Source of the DNA: Rhodococcus aetherivorans
GTDB lineage: Bacteria > Actinomycetota > Actinomycetes > Mycobacteriales > Mycobacteriaceae
DNA length: 64,000 bases
Assembly (NCBI RefSeq): GCF_011058165.1
Contig: NZ_JAALEG010000001.1
Span: 1 to 64,000, forward strand
Direction of reading: 5' to 3'
The translations under genes and the position numbers were made by a program. Positions within the stretch are counted from its first letter, which is position 1; each line of letters starts with the position of its first letter. Positions 8,489 to 17,838 of the stretch are shown piece by piece. Under the pieces are notes generated by a model. It was not told the DNA's origin. It did not search any database and saw nothing but the letters and a program-made list of their open reading frames with translations.

Positions 8489-10390
8489 ATGGCAGTCGCC
8501 CCCATTCCGGTGGACCAGCGTGTGATCGGGATCGATTCGCGGCGCTTCGCCTCGATCGAGAAGGCGCTCGTCGAACTGATCACCAACAGTGACGACAGCT
8601 ACTCCCGGCTGGACAACGGCCGCGCACAGGCGAACGGCCGCATCGACATCACCTACGAGCGCCACCAGTCGGGCGCGGTCCTGCAGGTCACCGACCATGC
8701 CGAAGGTATGCCGTTCGATCAGGCCGCCCGCATCCTGGCGTACGGGGCAGCCCACAGCCCGCTGTCGCGGGGCGAGGGCCATGGGCGGGGCTACTTCGGG
8801 CGCGGCCTCAAGCAGGCCGTGTTCGGTGTCGGCGCCGGAACGGTCGAGACCGTCAAGGACGGCCGGCTCACCCGCATCGACCTCTTCCGCGGCGAGAACG
8901 GCGGCTACCTCTACGACGACCACGGCGGCGACCGGCCGGTCTCCGACGACGACCGCGAACGCCTCGGCATCCCCGGGAACGGTACCCGGGTGACGTTGGT
9001 CGTGGAGAACCCGCACGTGGTCATCTCCCGGTACCAGACCGTGGTGCAGGCGCTGTCCGACAACGTCTACCTGCGTGAGGTGCTGTCGCGGCGGAGCGTG
9101 GAGGTGGTGCACGTCGCCGGTCGGCACGAGATCCAGCGCAGCGGCCGGGTGCTCTTCGACGAACCCCCGGCGCTCGTGCTGATCGGTCCGGACGCGCCCG
9201 GCAGCTTCGACTTCGACGGCGACGAGTACACCTTCACCCTCACCCTGAAGCGGGCCGAAGGTGCCGAGCTGGCCATGTCGGGGGACGAGCGCACGAACGG
9301 TCTCGTCGTCGTCTCGGGCCTCGCCGTGCTCGACTGTCAGATGTTCGAGTACGAGAACCAGGTGGGCGCCGAGTACCTGTTCGGCACCGTGCACTGCGCA
9401 GCCCTGATCGAGCGGCTCGGGCAGGGTGAGCCGATCATCAGCGACGAGCGTGAGGGTCTGAACCACAAGGACCGGTTCGTCGCCGCATTCTCGCATGCGG
9501 TCAGCGTTCGGCTCGCCGAATATGTGCTGGCCGAACGCGATCAGCTCAGACACCTCGAGCACGCGATAACCTCCGAGCACACCGCGCACATGATCGACCG
9601 GCTGCTGCACCGGATGAGCGAGTCGGCGATCCGGGATCTCGGGATCGGGCCGGCGCCGACATCGGCACCGCTGACGACCGCGACCGGCACGGGGAAGTCG
9701 GTCGTCCTTGAATTCACGACGCCCTTCTACTACCGCAGGCCCGGCCATCGGTTCCACGTCACTCTGGAAGTCGACACCGAGCGCCTGCCCGGCGACGACA
9801 GGCTGACGATCACGTACATGCTGCCCGACTCGATGCGGATCGACCCCCGGCCCGCCGAGATTGCCGTGGAGCAGAAGGCCGGTGTGCAGCGGCTGGAATG
9901 GACGGTCGTCGGCGAGGCGGCCGGGGAGCGCGGCGAGATCATGGTGCGGTCCGGGGCGTTCTGGGCGTGGTGCGAGATCGTCATCGCCGAGAACGCGCCG
10001 TCGCCGCACCATGTGCCACGCCCGCACACCCCGCCCCATCCGGAGGAACACCGACGGCCGCCACGCGACCACGGCGAGGACATGTTCGTCGGCTACGACC
10101 TGCGCTATCTCGGGGACGACGGTGGACGTGCCGTGTACGACCCCGAGCAGCGAACGATCCTCATCAACACCGGCGACCCCACCGTGCAGCTGTATCTGGA
10201 CGGCCGGGGCCGGTTCCGGGATGCGGCACGACTGCTGCTGGCCGAGTTGTTCCTCGACGTGATCGCCGGCGAGTTGGCACGCCGATCGCTCGAGAACAAG
10301 GGCTTGCAGGACGACGTCCACGCCTACACCGCCGCCAAGCAGAAGATCATCCGCCGCTACGGCGCGCAGATCCACAAGTCGTTCGCCTGA
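8489..10390 (+). CDS. GHKL-fold ATPase (Hsp90/MutL/MORC-like ATP-binding protein)
   Basis: A 633-residue protein whose first ~190 residues form a Bergerat (GHKL) ATP-binding fold. The N-box is ALVELITNSDDSY (E29, N33), the G1 box is TDHAEGM (D69-M74), the G2 box is GHGRGYFGRGLKQAVFG (97-113), and GNGTRVTLV follows. This arrangement resembles Hsp90, MutL and MORC proteins rather than histidine kinases: no phospho-acceptor helix is seen. The middle and C-terminal parts (about 190-633) have no family I recognise; a His/Pro-rich linker at about 505-530 separates a final helical domain. The ATG at 8489 follows AAGG. The deaminase gene starts 20 bases downstream on the same strand, suggesting one operon and a joint function. 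Confidence 0.7.
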   Translation: MAVAPIPVDQRVIGIDSRRFASIEKALVELITNSDDSYSRLDNGRAQANGRIDITYERHQSGAVLQVTDHAEGMPFDQAARILAYGAAHSPLSRGEGHGRGYFGRGLKQAVFGVGAGTVETVKDGRLTRIDLFRGENGGYLYDDHGGDRPVSDDDRERLGIPGNGTRVTLVVENPHVVISRYQTVVQALSDNVYLREVLSRRSVEVVHVAGRHEIQRSGRVLFDEPPALVLIGPDAPGSFDFDGDEYTFTLTLKRAEGAELAMSGDERTNGLVVVSGLAVLDCQMFEYENQVGAEYLFGTVHCAALIERLGQGEPIISDEREGLNHKDRFVAAFSHAVSVRLAEYVLAERDQLRHLEHAITSEHTAHMIDRLLHRMSESAIRDLGIGPAPTSAPLTTATGTGKSVVLEFTTPFYYRRPGHRFHVTLEVDTERLPGDDRLTITYMLPDSMRIDPRPAEIAVEQKAGVQRLEWTVVGEAAGERGEIMVRSGAFWAWCEIVIAENAPSPHHVPRPHTPPHPEEHRRPPRDHGEDMFVGYDLRYLGDDGGRAVYDPEQRTILINTGDPTVQLYLDGRGRFRDAARLLLAELFLDVIAGELARRSLENKGLQDDVHAYTAAKQKIIRRYGAQIHKSFA

Positions 10391-10410
10391 ACGGGATTCG
10401 AGGTGGCGTC

Positions 10411-10893
10411 ATGACGGACCCGCGCAGGCCGCTCGACATCCCCACCACCGCTGCCATGCTCGAGGTCGCGCTCGCGGAGGCCCGGCTCGGCCTCGCCGAG
10501 GGCGGCATCCCGATCGGCGCGGCCCTGTTCGCCGCCGACGGGACGCTGCTCGGCCGCGGCCACAACCGGCGGGTGCAGGAGGGGGACCCGTCGCTGCACG
10601 CCGAGACCGCCGCCTTCCGGGCCGCGGGCCGCCGGCGCGACTACCGCTCGACGATCATGGTGACGACGTTGTCGCCGTGCTGGTACTGCAGCGGCCTGAT
10701 CCGGCAGTTCGGCATCGGCGCGGTGGTGATCGGGGAGAGCGTCACGTTCACCGGCGGCCACGACTGGCTCGCCGAGCACGGGGTCGAGGTGACGGTGCTG
10801 AACGATCGACGCTGCATCGACATGATGGCGACGTTCGTCGCCGAGCACCCGGACCTGTGGCACGAGGACATCGGCGTCACACCCCCCGAGTAG
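10411..10893 (+). CDS. Fcy1-like nucleobase/nucleoside deaminase
   Basis: A 160-residue zinc deaminase of the CDA superfamily. The catalytic HAE motif is H63-A64-E65 (SLHAETAAF), and the zinc cysteines are C90 and C93 in LSPCWYC. The overall pattern closely follows yeast cytosine deaminase Fcy1: EGGIPIGAALF, GRGHNRRVQ, YRSTIMVTTLSPC, and the tail DLWHEDIG. Cytosine or a related base is therefore the likely substrate, though guanine or modified bases are possible. GAGGTGG at 10400-10406 is the ribosome binding site. It lies 20 bases behind the GHKL ATPase and converges on the carboxylate-amine ligase. A pairing of GHKL ATPase with deaminase is unusual and is treated as a finding. Confidence 0.8.
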   Translation: MTDPRRPLDIPTTAAMLEVALAEARLGLAEGGIPIGAALFAADGTLLGRGHNRRVQEGDPSLHAETAAFRAAGRRRDYRSTIMVTTLSPCWYCSGLIRQFGIGAVVIGESVTFTGGHDWLAEHGVEVTVLNDRRCIDMMATFVAEHPDLWHEDIGVTPPE

Positions 10894-10919
10894 GGCGATC
10901 ACCGAGTAGGAGCGATCAC
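10887..10919 (+). repeat. Imperfect tandem repeat at the deaminase stop
   Basis: CGAGTAGGGCGATCAC (10887-10902) is followed directly by CGAGTAGGAGCGATCAC (10903-10919), differing by one inserted base. The first copy contains the TAG stop of the deaminase and the second overlaps the stop of the convergent carboxylate-amine ligase. Confidence 0.8.
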
Positions 10920-12091
10920 CGGGCCGTCGGTGGGGGAGCGGCCGGCTCGCACCCCTCGACGGTGATGCGGGCCAGTTCCGCGACGAAGTCCGCCGTGCTC
11001 CGGGACTCAGCGAGCGCTCGCCGCTGACGGCGCGCGCCGTTGCCCCGGCGCAGGATCCGCCGCACCGATGCGCGCGCGGACGGGAAGTCGCCGGCCTCCT
11101 CGAGGCCGGGCCGCACGTGCTCGAGCAGCGAGCCCAGCAGCCGGGCTGCGGGGACGGGCCGTTGCGTCAGCGGGTCCATCCCGTAGCCGTCGATGCCCTC
11201 CCGCGCGGCGCGCCAGCACGCGGCCTTCAGTCGGTCGGCCTCGAGCCGGGGCGCCGGGTCACCGCGGTGGACGGCGGTGAGCGCGGTGGACACGAGTCCG
11301 CGGACGAGGGTGGCGGCGGTGACGGTCTCCTCGATCGTGGCGGGCACGTCGCAGACCCGGATCTCGAGGGTGGGCAGGTGCGGCGAGAGCCGGATGTCCC
11401 AGTAGACCATCGCGGGGTCGAGGACGGTGCCGGCGTCGAGCATCATGGCGACGACGTCGTCGTAGTGCCGGGCGGACCGGAAGAAGGGCGGCGGCCCCCC
11501 GCTGGCCCAGCGCCCCCACTGGATGTGACGCCAGCTGGCGTAACCGGTGTCGGCGCCGGCGGTGACGGACGAGTTCGCCGTGAGCGCGAGCAGGGCGGGC
11601 AGCCAGGGCCGCAGGTGATTGCAGACCTGCACCGCGACGTCGCGATCGGGCACCCCGACGTGGACGTGACAGCCGCAGATCACCTGATCGGTCACCACCC
11701 CGAAGTGCTCGGCCATCCGCCGGTACCGGGCGGCGTCCGTGAGCGCCCCGGGCGGGGTGGTGTCGAACGGGGGCACTGCCGCCGCGAGCAGGCGGGCCCC
11801 GGCGCGTGCGGCGGCCGCCGCCGCCACCGTGCGCGAGACGCGCAGTTCCTGCCGCAGGTCGTCGATCCGGGTGCAGACCGGTGTGGCGGTCTCGACCTGG
11901 CAGCGCGACAGCTCGAGCTGGAGGTCGAGCCCGGACTCGCGGGCATCGGCCACGACGGCGGCGTTGCTCAGCCGGGGCCGGCCGGAGTCGGCGTCGACGA
12001 GCAGCAACTCCTCCTCGACGCCCATGGTCAGCAGCCGGCCCGGGACATCGCCACGGTCGGATCCGGCACGGCGCGGCAGCGTGGACGTCAT
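10916..12091 (-). CDS. YbdK-type carboxylate-amine ligase (GCS2 family)
   Basis: A 391-residue ATP-dependent ligase of the glutamate-cysteine ligase type 2 family. The N-terminal MGVEEELLLVDADSGRP is the metal/ATP-binding signature, GCHVHVGVPDRD holds catalytic histidines, and the later IRLSPHLPTLEIRVCDVPATIEE is characteristic. Family members form amide bonds between a carboxylate and an amine and have weak gamma-glutamylcysteine synthetase activity; the true substrate is mostly unknown. GGAGGAG is placed just before the ATG at 12091. It is convergent with the deaminase. Related ligases often occur with ATP-grasp/alpha-E/transglutaminase genes such as those at 22427-25959, but here they are 10 kb apart. 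Confidence 0.82.
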   Translation of the reverse strand: MTSTLPRRAGSDRGDVPGRLLTMGVEEELLLVDADSGRPRLSNAAVVADARESGLDLQLELSRCQVETATPVCTRIDDLRQELRVSRTVAAAAAARAGARLLAAAVPPFDTTPPGALTDAARYRRMAEHFGVVTDQVICGCHVHVGVPDRDVAVQVCNHLRPWLPALLALTANSSVTAGADTGYASWRHIQWGRWASGGPPPFFRSARHYDDVVAMMLDAGTVLDPAMVYWDIRLSPHLPTLEIRVCDVPATIEETVTAATLVRGLVSTALTAVHRGDPAPRLEADRLKAACWRAAREGIDGYGMDPLTQRPVPAARLLGSLLEHVRPGLEEAGDFPSARASVRRILRRGNGARRQRRALAESRSTADFVAELARITVEGCEPAAPPPTAR

Positions 12092-12187
12092 CGTCTCCTC
12101 CAACCGGAACGGCCGAAACAGCTCGGCAGGACCGTGGCTCCAGCCTGGCACGCGTCCCGGGCAGGTGGGAAGAGAACGGGAGGGAAA

Positions 12188-12598
12188 TCAGGCGGCGCCG
12201 ACGGCGTGGATACCGCGTGCCCACTGCTGCAGCGGCCGGTCTCCGAGCGCGATCGCGAGGGATTCGAGGGTGCGGACGCGGTCGGCCAGCTGGTCCGCGA
12301 GGACGTGTTCGAGGGCGGCGACGCTGCGCCTGTCCGCCGAGCCGGCGATGGTGGCGATGCAGTCGCTCAGCCGCGCCGCCCGAGACGACGACGACTTCGC
12401 GGATGTCGTGTGCGAATGCAGAATTCGTTCGAGGGCGTCGCATCGTTCCGACAAATAGCGAATGTCCGCCGCAATTTGCTGCTTCGCCATCGGATGCGAG
12501 CTGCGCTCGTGGCGAATTTCGAGTATCTGCAGTTGCGTCCGCACCAATTGGTGTACGGCCCGAATCTGGTCGCTCAGTGCGCTCGTGTTCGTGTTCAT
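12188..12598 (-). CDS. Small helical protein of unknown function
   Basis: A 136-residue soluble protein with no family I recognise. It is predicted to be almost wholly helical, with leucine/isoleucine spacing suggesting a coiled coil in the first half (DQIRAVHQLVRTQLQILEIRH) and a serine-rich break near residue 70. The ATG at 12598 has AGGGAA five bases upstream. It lies between the carboxylate-amine ligase and the DosS-like kinase on the same strand, with 267 bases of lower-G+C sequence before the kinase end. Possible roles such as a redox or stress adaptor would be guesses. Confidence 0.5.
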   Translation of the reverse strand: MNTNTSALSDQIRAVHQLVRTQLQILEIRHERSSHPMAKQQIAADIRYLSERCDALERILHSHTTSAKSSSSRAARLSDCIATIAGSADRRSVAALEHVLADQLADRVRTLESLAIALGDRPLQQWARGIHAVGAA

Positions 12599-12865
12599 CG
12601 GGTTCCCTCTGCCGAATTCGATGATAGCCCCCGCGCCGGGCCATCCGGCGCATACCGGAGAATCTCGACTTCCGGCCGAGAAAGGACAGAAACGGCGATT
12701 CGGAATTCGGATCGGCACGGCCGCGAAGGGAAACGGCGACGAGGAGCGCCGCAGCAATTGTTGCCGCCTCCCCCCACCGAGCCGGTCACCGCCTCGGTGC
12801 GACCCGCTGCCGCGCCCGCGGCGAGATGCCGGGGCCGGGAGCCGTCCGCCGCCGGCGGTGCGAGC

Positions 12866-14575
<1,710 letters not shown>

Positions 14576-14681
14576 TCACCCCTTCGGTGGATTACGTCCC
14601 GTGCGCCGCGTGCCGGGCCGCTTCGAAAGGCCCGGTTTTTCCCATTGTGCCGAGGGTAATCCGTGGGTCACCCCCGGCGCG

Positions 14682-14716
14682 GTGACTTGCGCCCCGGTGG
14701 TGACGACTTTGGACCC
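14682..14716. promoter_or_regulatory. Pair of DosR-box-like sites in the divergent promoter
   Basis: Two 14-base sites, GTGACTTGCGCCCC (14682-14695) and ACGACTTTGGACCC (14703-14716), each match 10 of 14 positions of the core DosR box GGGACTTTAGTCCC as I recall it. Their starts are 21 bp apart, two helical turns, so dimers would bind the same DNA face. They lie between the sensor kinase and the flavin-binding protein/regulator genes, where autoregulation would act. Confidence 0.5.
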
Positions 14717-14783
14717 TGCCGCGGGCCGCCTCGACGGGCGAGGGTGGAGTGCGGAGATGTCTTTGCAGGAGGGAAAGCCCAGG

Positions 14784-15206
14784 ATGACGACGGGTCCGGA
14801 AGCTCCGCTCGCGCCGGGTCGCTGCATGGCGTTGCTGCGGTCGGTGCCGACCGGCCGTCTGGTCTACACCGACGGGGCGTTGCCCGCGGTGCACCCGGTG
14901 ACCTTCGCGGCGCCGAACGGCGAGATCGTCGTTCCCACCGGCGATGACGGGTGGTTCGAGCGTTTCGACGGCAGGCTGCTCGCCTTCCATGCCGAACAAC
15001 TCGAGGCGCCGACCCGGTCGGGGTGGAGCGTGGTCGCGATCGGCCGCGCCCGGCTCGCGCGCGGCACGGACGGTCTCCGCGGATTCGACGGCGCCGGCGG
15101 CCTGCCGTGGGGCATCGGCACGGAGGATCCCCTCCTCGTCATCGACGTCGAGCACATCAGTGGGCGTCGTGCCACGCTGCCGTGGTGGCCCGGCGAGCGC
15201 GGTTGA
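14784..15206 (+). CDS. Pyridoxamine 5'-phosphate oxidase-like FMN-binding protein
   Basis: A 140-residue split-beta-barrel protein of the PNPOx-like/F420-FMN-binding superfamily. The opening CMALLRSVPTGRLVYTDGALPAVHPVTFA and FERFDGRLLAFHAEQLEAPTRSGWSVVAIGRA are the typical flavin-binding barrel pattern. AGGAGGG at 14768-14774 favours the ATG at 14784; an in-frame ATG at 14757 is possible and would add nine residues. Small proteins of this family are members of the DosR regulon in mycobacteria, and this gene lies directly downstream of two DosR-like boxes and upstream of the regulator. A role in redox or nitroreductase chemistry under hypoxia is an inference. Confidence 0.8.
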   Translation: MTTGPEAPLAPGRCMALLRSVPTGRLVYTDGALPAVHPVTFAAPNGEIVVPTGDDGWFERFDGRLLAFHAEQLEAPTRSGWSVVAIGRARLARGTDGLRGFDGAGGLPWGIGTEDPLLVIDVEHISGRRATLPWWPGERG

Positions 15207-15281
15207 CCATCCAGTCCCCGAGCCGACCGTGAGCCGGCACACCGTGCGGTACCGTGCTGACCGGGGATTGGAGGCTGCCGC

Positions 15282-15932
15282 ATGGTCAAGGTCTTTCTCG
15301 TCGACGACCACGAGGTCGTCCGCCGTGGCATCGCGGACCTGCTCACCACGGATCCCGAACTGACGATCGCGGGGGAGGCGTCGTCGTACGGCGAGGCTCT
15401 CGTGCGGGTACCTGCCGTAGAACCCGACGTCGCCGTGCTCGACGTCCGGCTCCCCGACGGCAACGGCATCGAGCTGTGCCGGGAACTGCTCTCGCAGATG
15501 CCGCGACTGCGCTGCCTGATGCTGACCTCGTTCACCGACGAGCAGGCGATGCTCGACGCGATACTCGCCGGCGCGAGCGGCTACGCGCTCAAGGACATCC
15601 GCGGAACCGAGCTGATCCAGGCCGTGCGGGACGTCGGGGCAGGCAAATCCCTGCTCGACAGCCGCGCCGCGACCACGCTGATGGCGAAGCTGCGCGCCGA
15701 CACCAGTAACGACGGCGGACCGTATGCGAACCTGACCGACCAGGAACGGACCCTGCTCGCGCTGCTCGGGGAGGGGCTGACCAACCGTCAGATCGCCGAA
15801 CGGATGTTCCTGGCCGAGAAAACGGTGAAGAATTACGTGTCGCGGCTCCTGGCCAAGCTCGGGGTCGAACGCCGCACCCAGGCCGCGGTACTGGCGACGA
15901 AGGTGCCGCCGAGACGCCCCGGCGGGCGCTGA
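15282..15932 (+). CDS. devR: DosR/DevR-like NarL-family response regulator
   Basis: A 216-residue regulator very similar by eye to M. tuberculosis DosR. The N-terminal [17 protein letters not shown] has the acidic pocket, and the phosphorylated aspartate is D54 in [37 protein letters not shown] covers the receiver end. The LuxR-type helix-turn-helix near 148-205 contains [25 protein letters not shown] and [17 protein letters not shown], nearly the DosR sequence, so it should recognise DosR-type boxes. GGAGG at 15270-15274 precedes the ATG. It sits between the flavin protein and a wax ester synthase gene; the matching sensor kinase is divergent at 12866. It probably activates the hypoxia/dormancy regulon including its own region. 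Confidence 0.92.
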   Translation: MVKVFLVDDHEVVRRGIADLLTTDPELTIAGEASSYGEALVRVPAVEPDVAVLDVRLPDGNGIELCRELLSQMPRLRCLMLTSFTDEQAMLDAILAGASGYALKDIRGTELIQAVRDVGAGKSLLDSRAATTLMAKLRADTSNDGGPYANLTDQERTLLALLGEGLTNRQIAERMFLAEKTVKNYVSRLLAKLGVERRTQAAVLATKVPPRRPGGR

Positions 15933-15982
15933 ACGTTCCGTCGCCGCGCCGCCCGGGCGTTGCCGACGGCAGGACGGGCACC

Positions 15983-17365
15983 ATGACGGACGACCGGCCC
16001 CGATTCGAGCGGCTGAGCCCGCTCGACGTAGGGAACCTGCGCGTCGAGGACCGCGGGGTGCCCATGCACGTGGCCGCGCTCGCCGTCCTGGACGGAGCGC
16101 CGCTGCGCGATGCGGCCGGACGCCTCCGGCTGGCGGCGATCCGCGAGCACGTCGCGCGGCGCACCCGCCGCGCGCCCCGACTGCGCCAGCGGCTGCACCG
16201 CCCGCCGCCGGGTGCCGGACCGCCCGTGTGGGTCGACGACCCGCACTTCGACATCTCGGGCCACGTGCGGACCCGCGCCCTGCCCGCTCCCGGCGACGAG
16301 GCCACCCTGTTGCGCACCTGCGCGGAACTCGACGAACCACGCCTCGACCGGTCCCGGCCGCTGTGGGAGATGTGGCTGCTCACGGACCGGGACGACGGGA
16401 CGATCGCGCTGCTGCTGCGGCTCCACCACGTGGTCGCCGACGGCATCGCCGCCCTCGAACTGTTCGGCGCCCTGCTCGACACTGCCGCGACCACGCCCGA
16501 CGAGGACCCCGGTCCCGTGCCCACCCCGGTTCCGCCACCCTCCGTGCGTGCGCTCGTCCGCGACAACCTGCACCGCCGGCCCGGGGCCGCGTGGCGGTGG
16601 CTCCGGGCAGTGCGGCCGGCGGTGGTGGCGCGACGTGCCGCCCTGCGGGTGCGGCAGCTGCGCTCGCTCGCCCGGCAGGGCCGGGCCCCGCGGGTGTCGT
16701 TCGACGGTCCCGTCGGGCCGCACCGCCGGCTGAGCCTGGTGCGCTGCGACCTCGCCGAGGTCAGGCGCGTCGCACACGCGCACGGTGCGACGGTCAACGA
16801 CGTCGTGCTCGCCGCCGTGGCCGCCGGCGCGCGGCGGCTCCTCGCGGCGCGCGGCGAACTCGACCCGGACCTGATCCTGAAGGCGTCGGTGGCGGCGTCG
16901 CTGCGCACCGCCGACGACCGGAGCCCGGGGAACCGGGTCGGGATCCTGCTCGTGCCCCTGCCGGTGGGGCCCGGGTCGGTGGCCGCCCGGGTCGCGGCCG
17001 TCGCCCGCGAGACCGCGCGGCTCAAGCGGGAGCCGCCGCTGCAGCCCGGGGGACGGCTGCTCCAGCGGTGGACGGTGCGGGTGATGCGGCGCCAACGGCT
17101 GGTCAATCTGTTCGTCAGCAATCTGGTCGGCCCGCCCGTGCCGCTGTACTTCGCGGGTGCCCGCGTGCGCGAGCTGTTCCAGGTCGGCGTGGTGCAGGGC
17201 AACGTCGGTGTCGCCGTCGGCGTGCTGTCCTACGCGGGCCGGCTGAACGTCGACGTCGTCGCCGATGCCGATCTCGCCCCGGACGTCGACGAGTTCGCCG
17301 GGGGGATCGTCGACGGCCTCGCGGAGCTGGGCGTCGCGGCGGTCGGCGGCCCGCCGCGTCGCTGA
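15983..17365 (+). CDS. Wax ester synthase/diacylglycerol acyltransferase (WS/DGAT)
   Basis: A 460-residue acyltransferase of the WS/DGAT family, which esterifies diacylglycerol or fatty alcohol with acyl-CoA to make storage lipid. The catalytic HHxxxDG motif is H148-H149-V-V-A-D153-G154, preceded by RPLWEMWLL. The C-terminal domain keeps NDVVLAAVAAGARRLL, GNRVGILLVPLPVG and FVSNLVGPPVPLYFAG. The position directly behind the DosR-like gene recalls M. tuberculosis, where tgs1 lies near dosRS and makes triacylglycerol in hypoxia; the same link is inferred here. The Arg-rich linker near 185-240 is longer than in several family members. AGGA around 15971 serves the ATG at 15983. Confidence 0.88.
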   Translation: MTDDRPRFERLSPLDVGNLRVEDRGVPMHVAALAVLDGAPLRDAAGRLRLAAIREHVARRTRRAPRLRQRLHRPPPGAGPPVWVDDPHFDISGHVRTRALPAPGDEATLLRTCAELDEPRLDRSRPLWEMWLLTDRDDGTIALLLRLHHVVADGIAALELFGALLDTAATTPDEDPGPVPTPVPPPSVRALVRDNLHRRPGAAWRWLRAVRPAVVARRAALRVRQLRSLARQGRAPRVSFDGPVGPHRRLSLVRCDLAEVRRVAHAHGATVNDVVLAAVAAGARRLLAARGELDPDLILKASVAASLRTADDRSPGNRVGILLVPLPVGPGSVAARVAAVARETARLKREPPLQPGGRLLQRWTVRVMRRQRLVNLFVSNLVGPPVPLYFAGARVRELFQVGVVQGNVGVAVGVLSYAGRLNVDVVADADLAPDVDEFAGGIVDGLAELGVAAVGGPPRR

Positions 17366-17565
17366 CCCGGCCCTTCAGGCGCGATCGCGCCGACCGTGCG
17401 CGCCAGCGAATTGCATGCGCGGAGTGCTGAGAATTTCGCGAACCCGATTTCCCCTACCGCGTGCGGCAGCCGGGTCCGCGCTCGAATTGCGGGACCCGGC
17501 GCGTTTGGTGGGTTCGGTGCACGGCACCGGTACGGTATGTACAAGATCAGAAATGGAGCTCCAGC

Positions 17566-17667
17566 ATGGACTTTGGAACGTTGGCCGACTTCTTCGGAGC
17601 AATCGCCGACCTCTTCGGCGCGTTCGACTTCTTCTCCGGTTCCGCCGAGGATATGAACCTCAGCTGA
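17566..17667 (+). CDS. 33-residue aromatic amphipathic peptide
   Basis: A short gene of 33 codons with GGAG at 17554-17557, eight bases before the ATG, and a perfect rho-independent terminator 15 bases after the stop, so it appears to be an independent highly expressed unit. The peptide has seven phenylalanines in a hydrophobic pattern (FGTLADFFGAIADLFGAFDFF) followed by a polar tail, has no lysine or arginine, and lacks a signal peptide. Size, lack of signal and amphipathicity resemble the small PorA/PorH-type channel peptides of the mycolic-acid outer membrane, or a small membrane-active peptide. The resemblance is in composition, not in alignable sequence, so function is open. Confidence 0.6.
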   Translation: MDFGTLADFFGAIADLFGAFDFFSGSAEDMNLS

Positions 17668-17682
17668 TCCGGGGGAAATAGA

Positions 17683-17717
17683 GGGGGCCTGCGGGTTGAG
17701 GACGCAGGCCCCCTTTT
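17683..17717 (+). terminator. Rho-independent terminator after the 33-residue peptide gene
   Basis: GGGGGCCTGCG (17683-17693) pairs perfectly with CGCAGGCCCCC (17703-17713) around a nine-base loop, followed by TTTT. Confidence 0.92.
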
Positions 17718-17838
17718 CCTGTCCGGGTCCCGGATACCGGTCGCCCGGTCGATCTCATTCTTTACCCGACGTTGATGTTCGATAAAGGTGAGATAACGCG
17801 AGATTGAATTTTCGAAAGCGCCGCCGGCTCCGGGGACC

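Noticed and set aside
12599-12865. A possible small gene in the lower-G+C gap before the kinase end
   Set aside because: No frame has a convincing start or coding bias; it is more likely the promoter of the small helical protein gene and the kinase 3' region.
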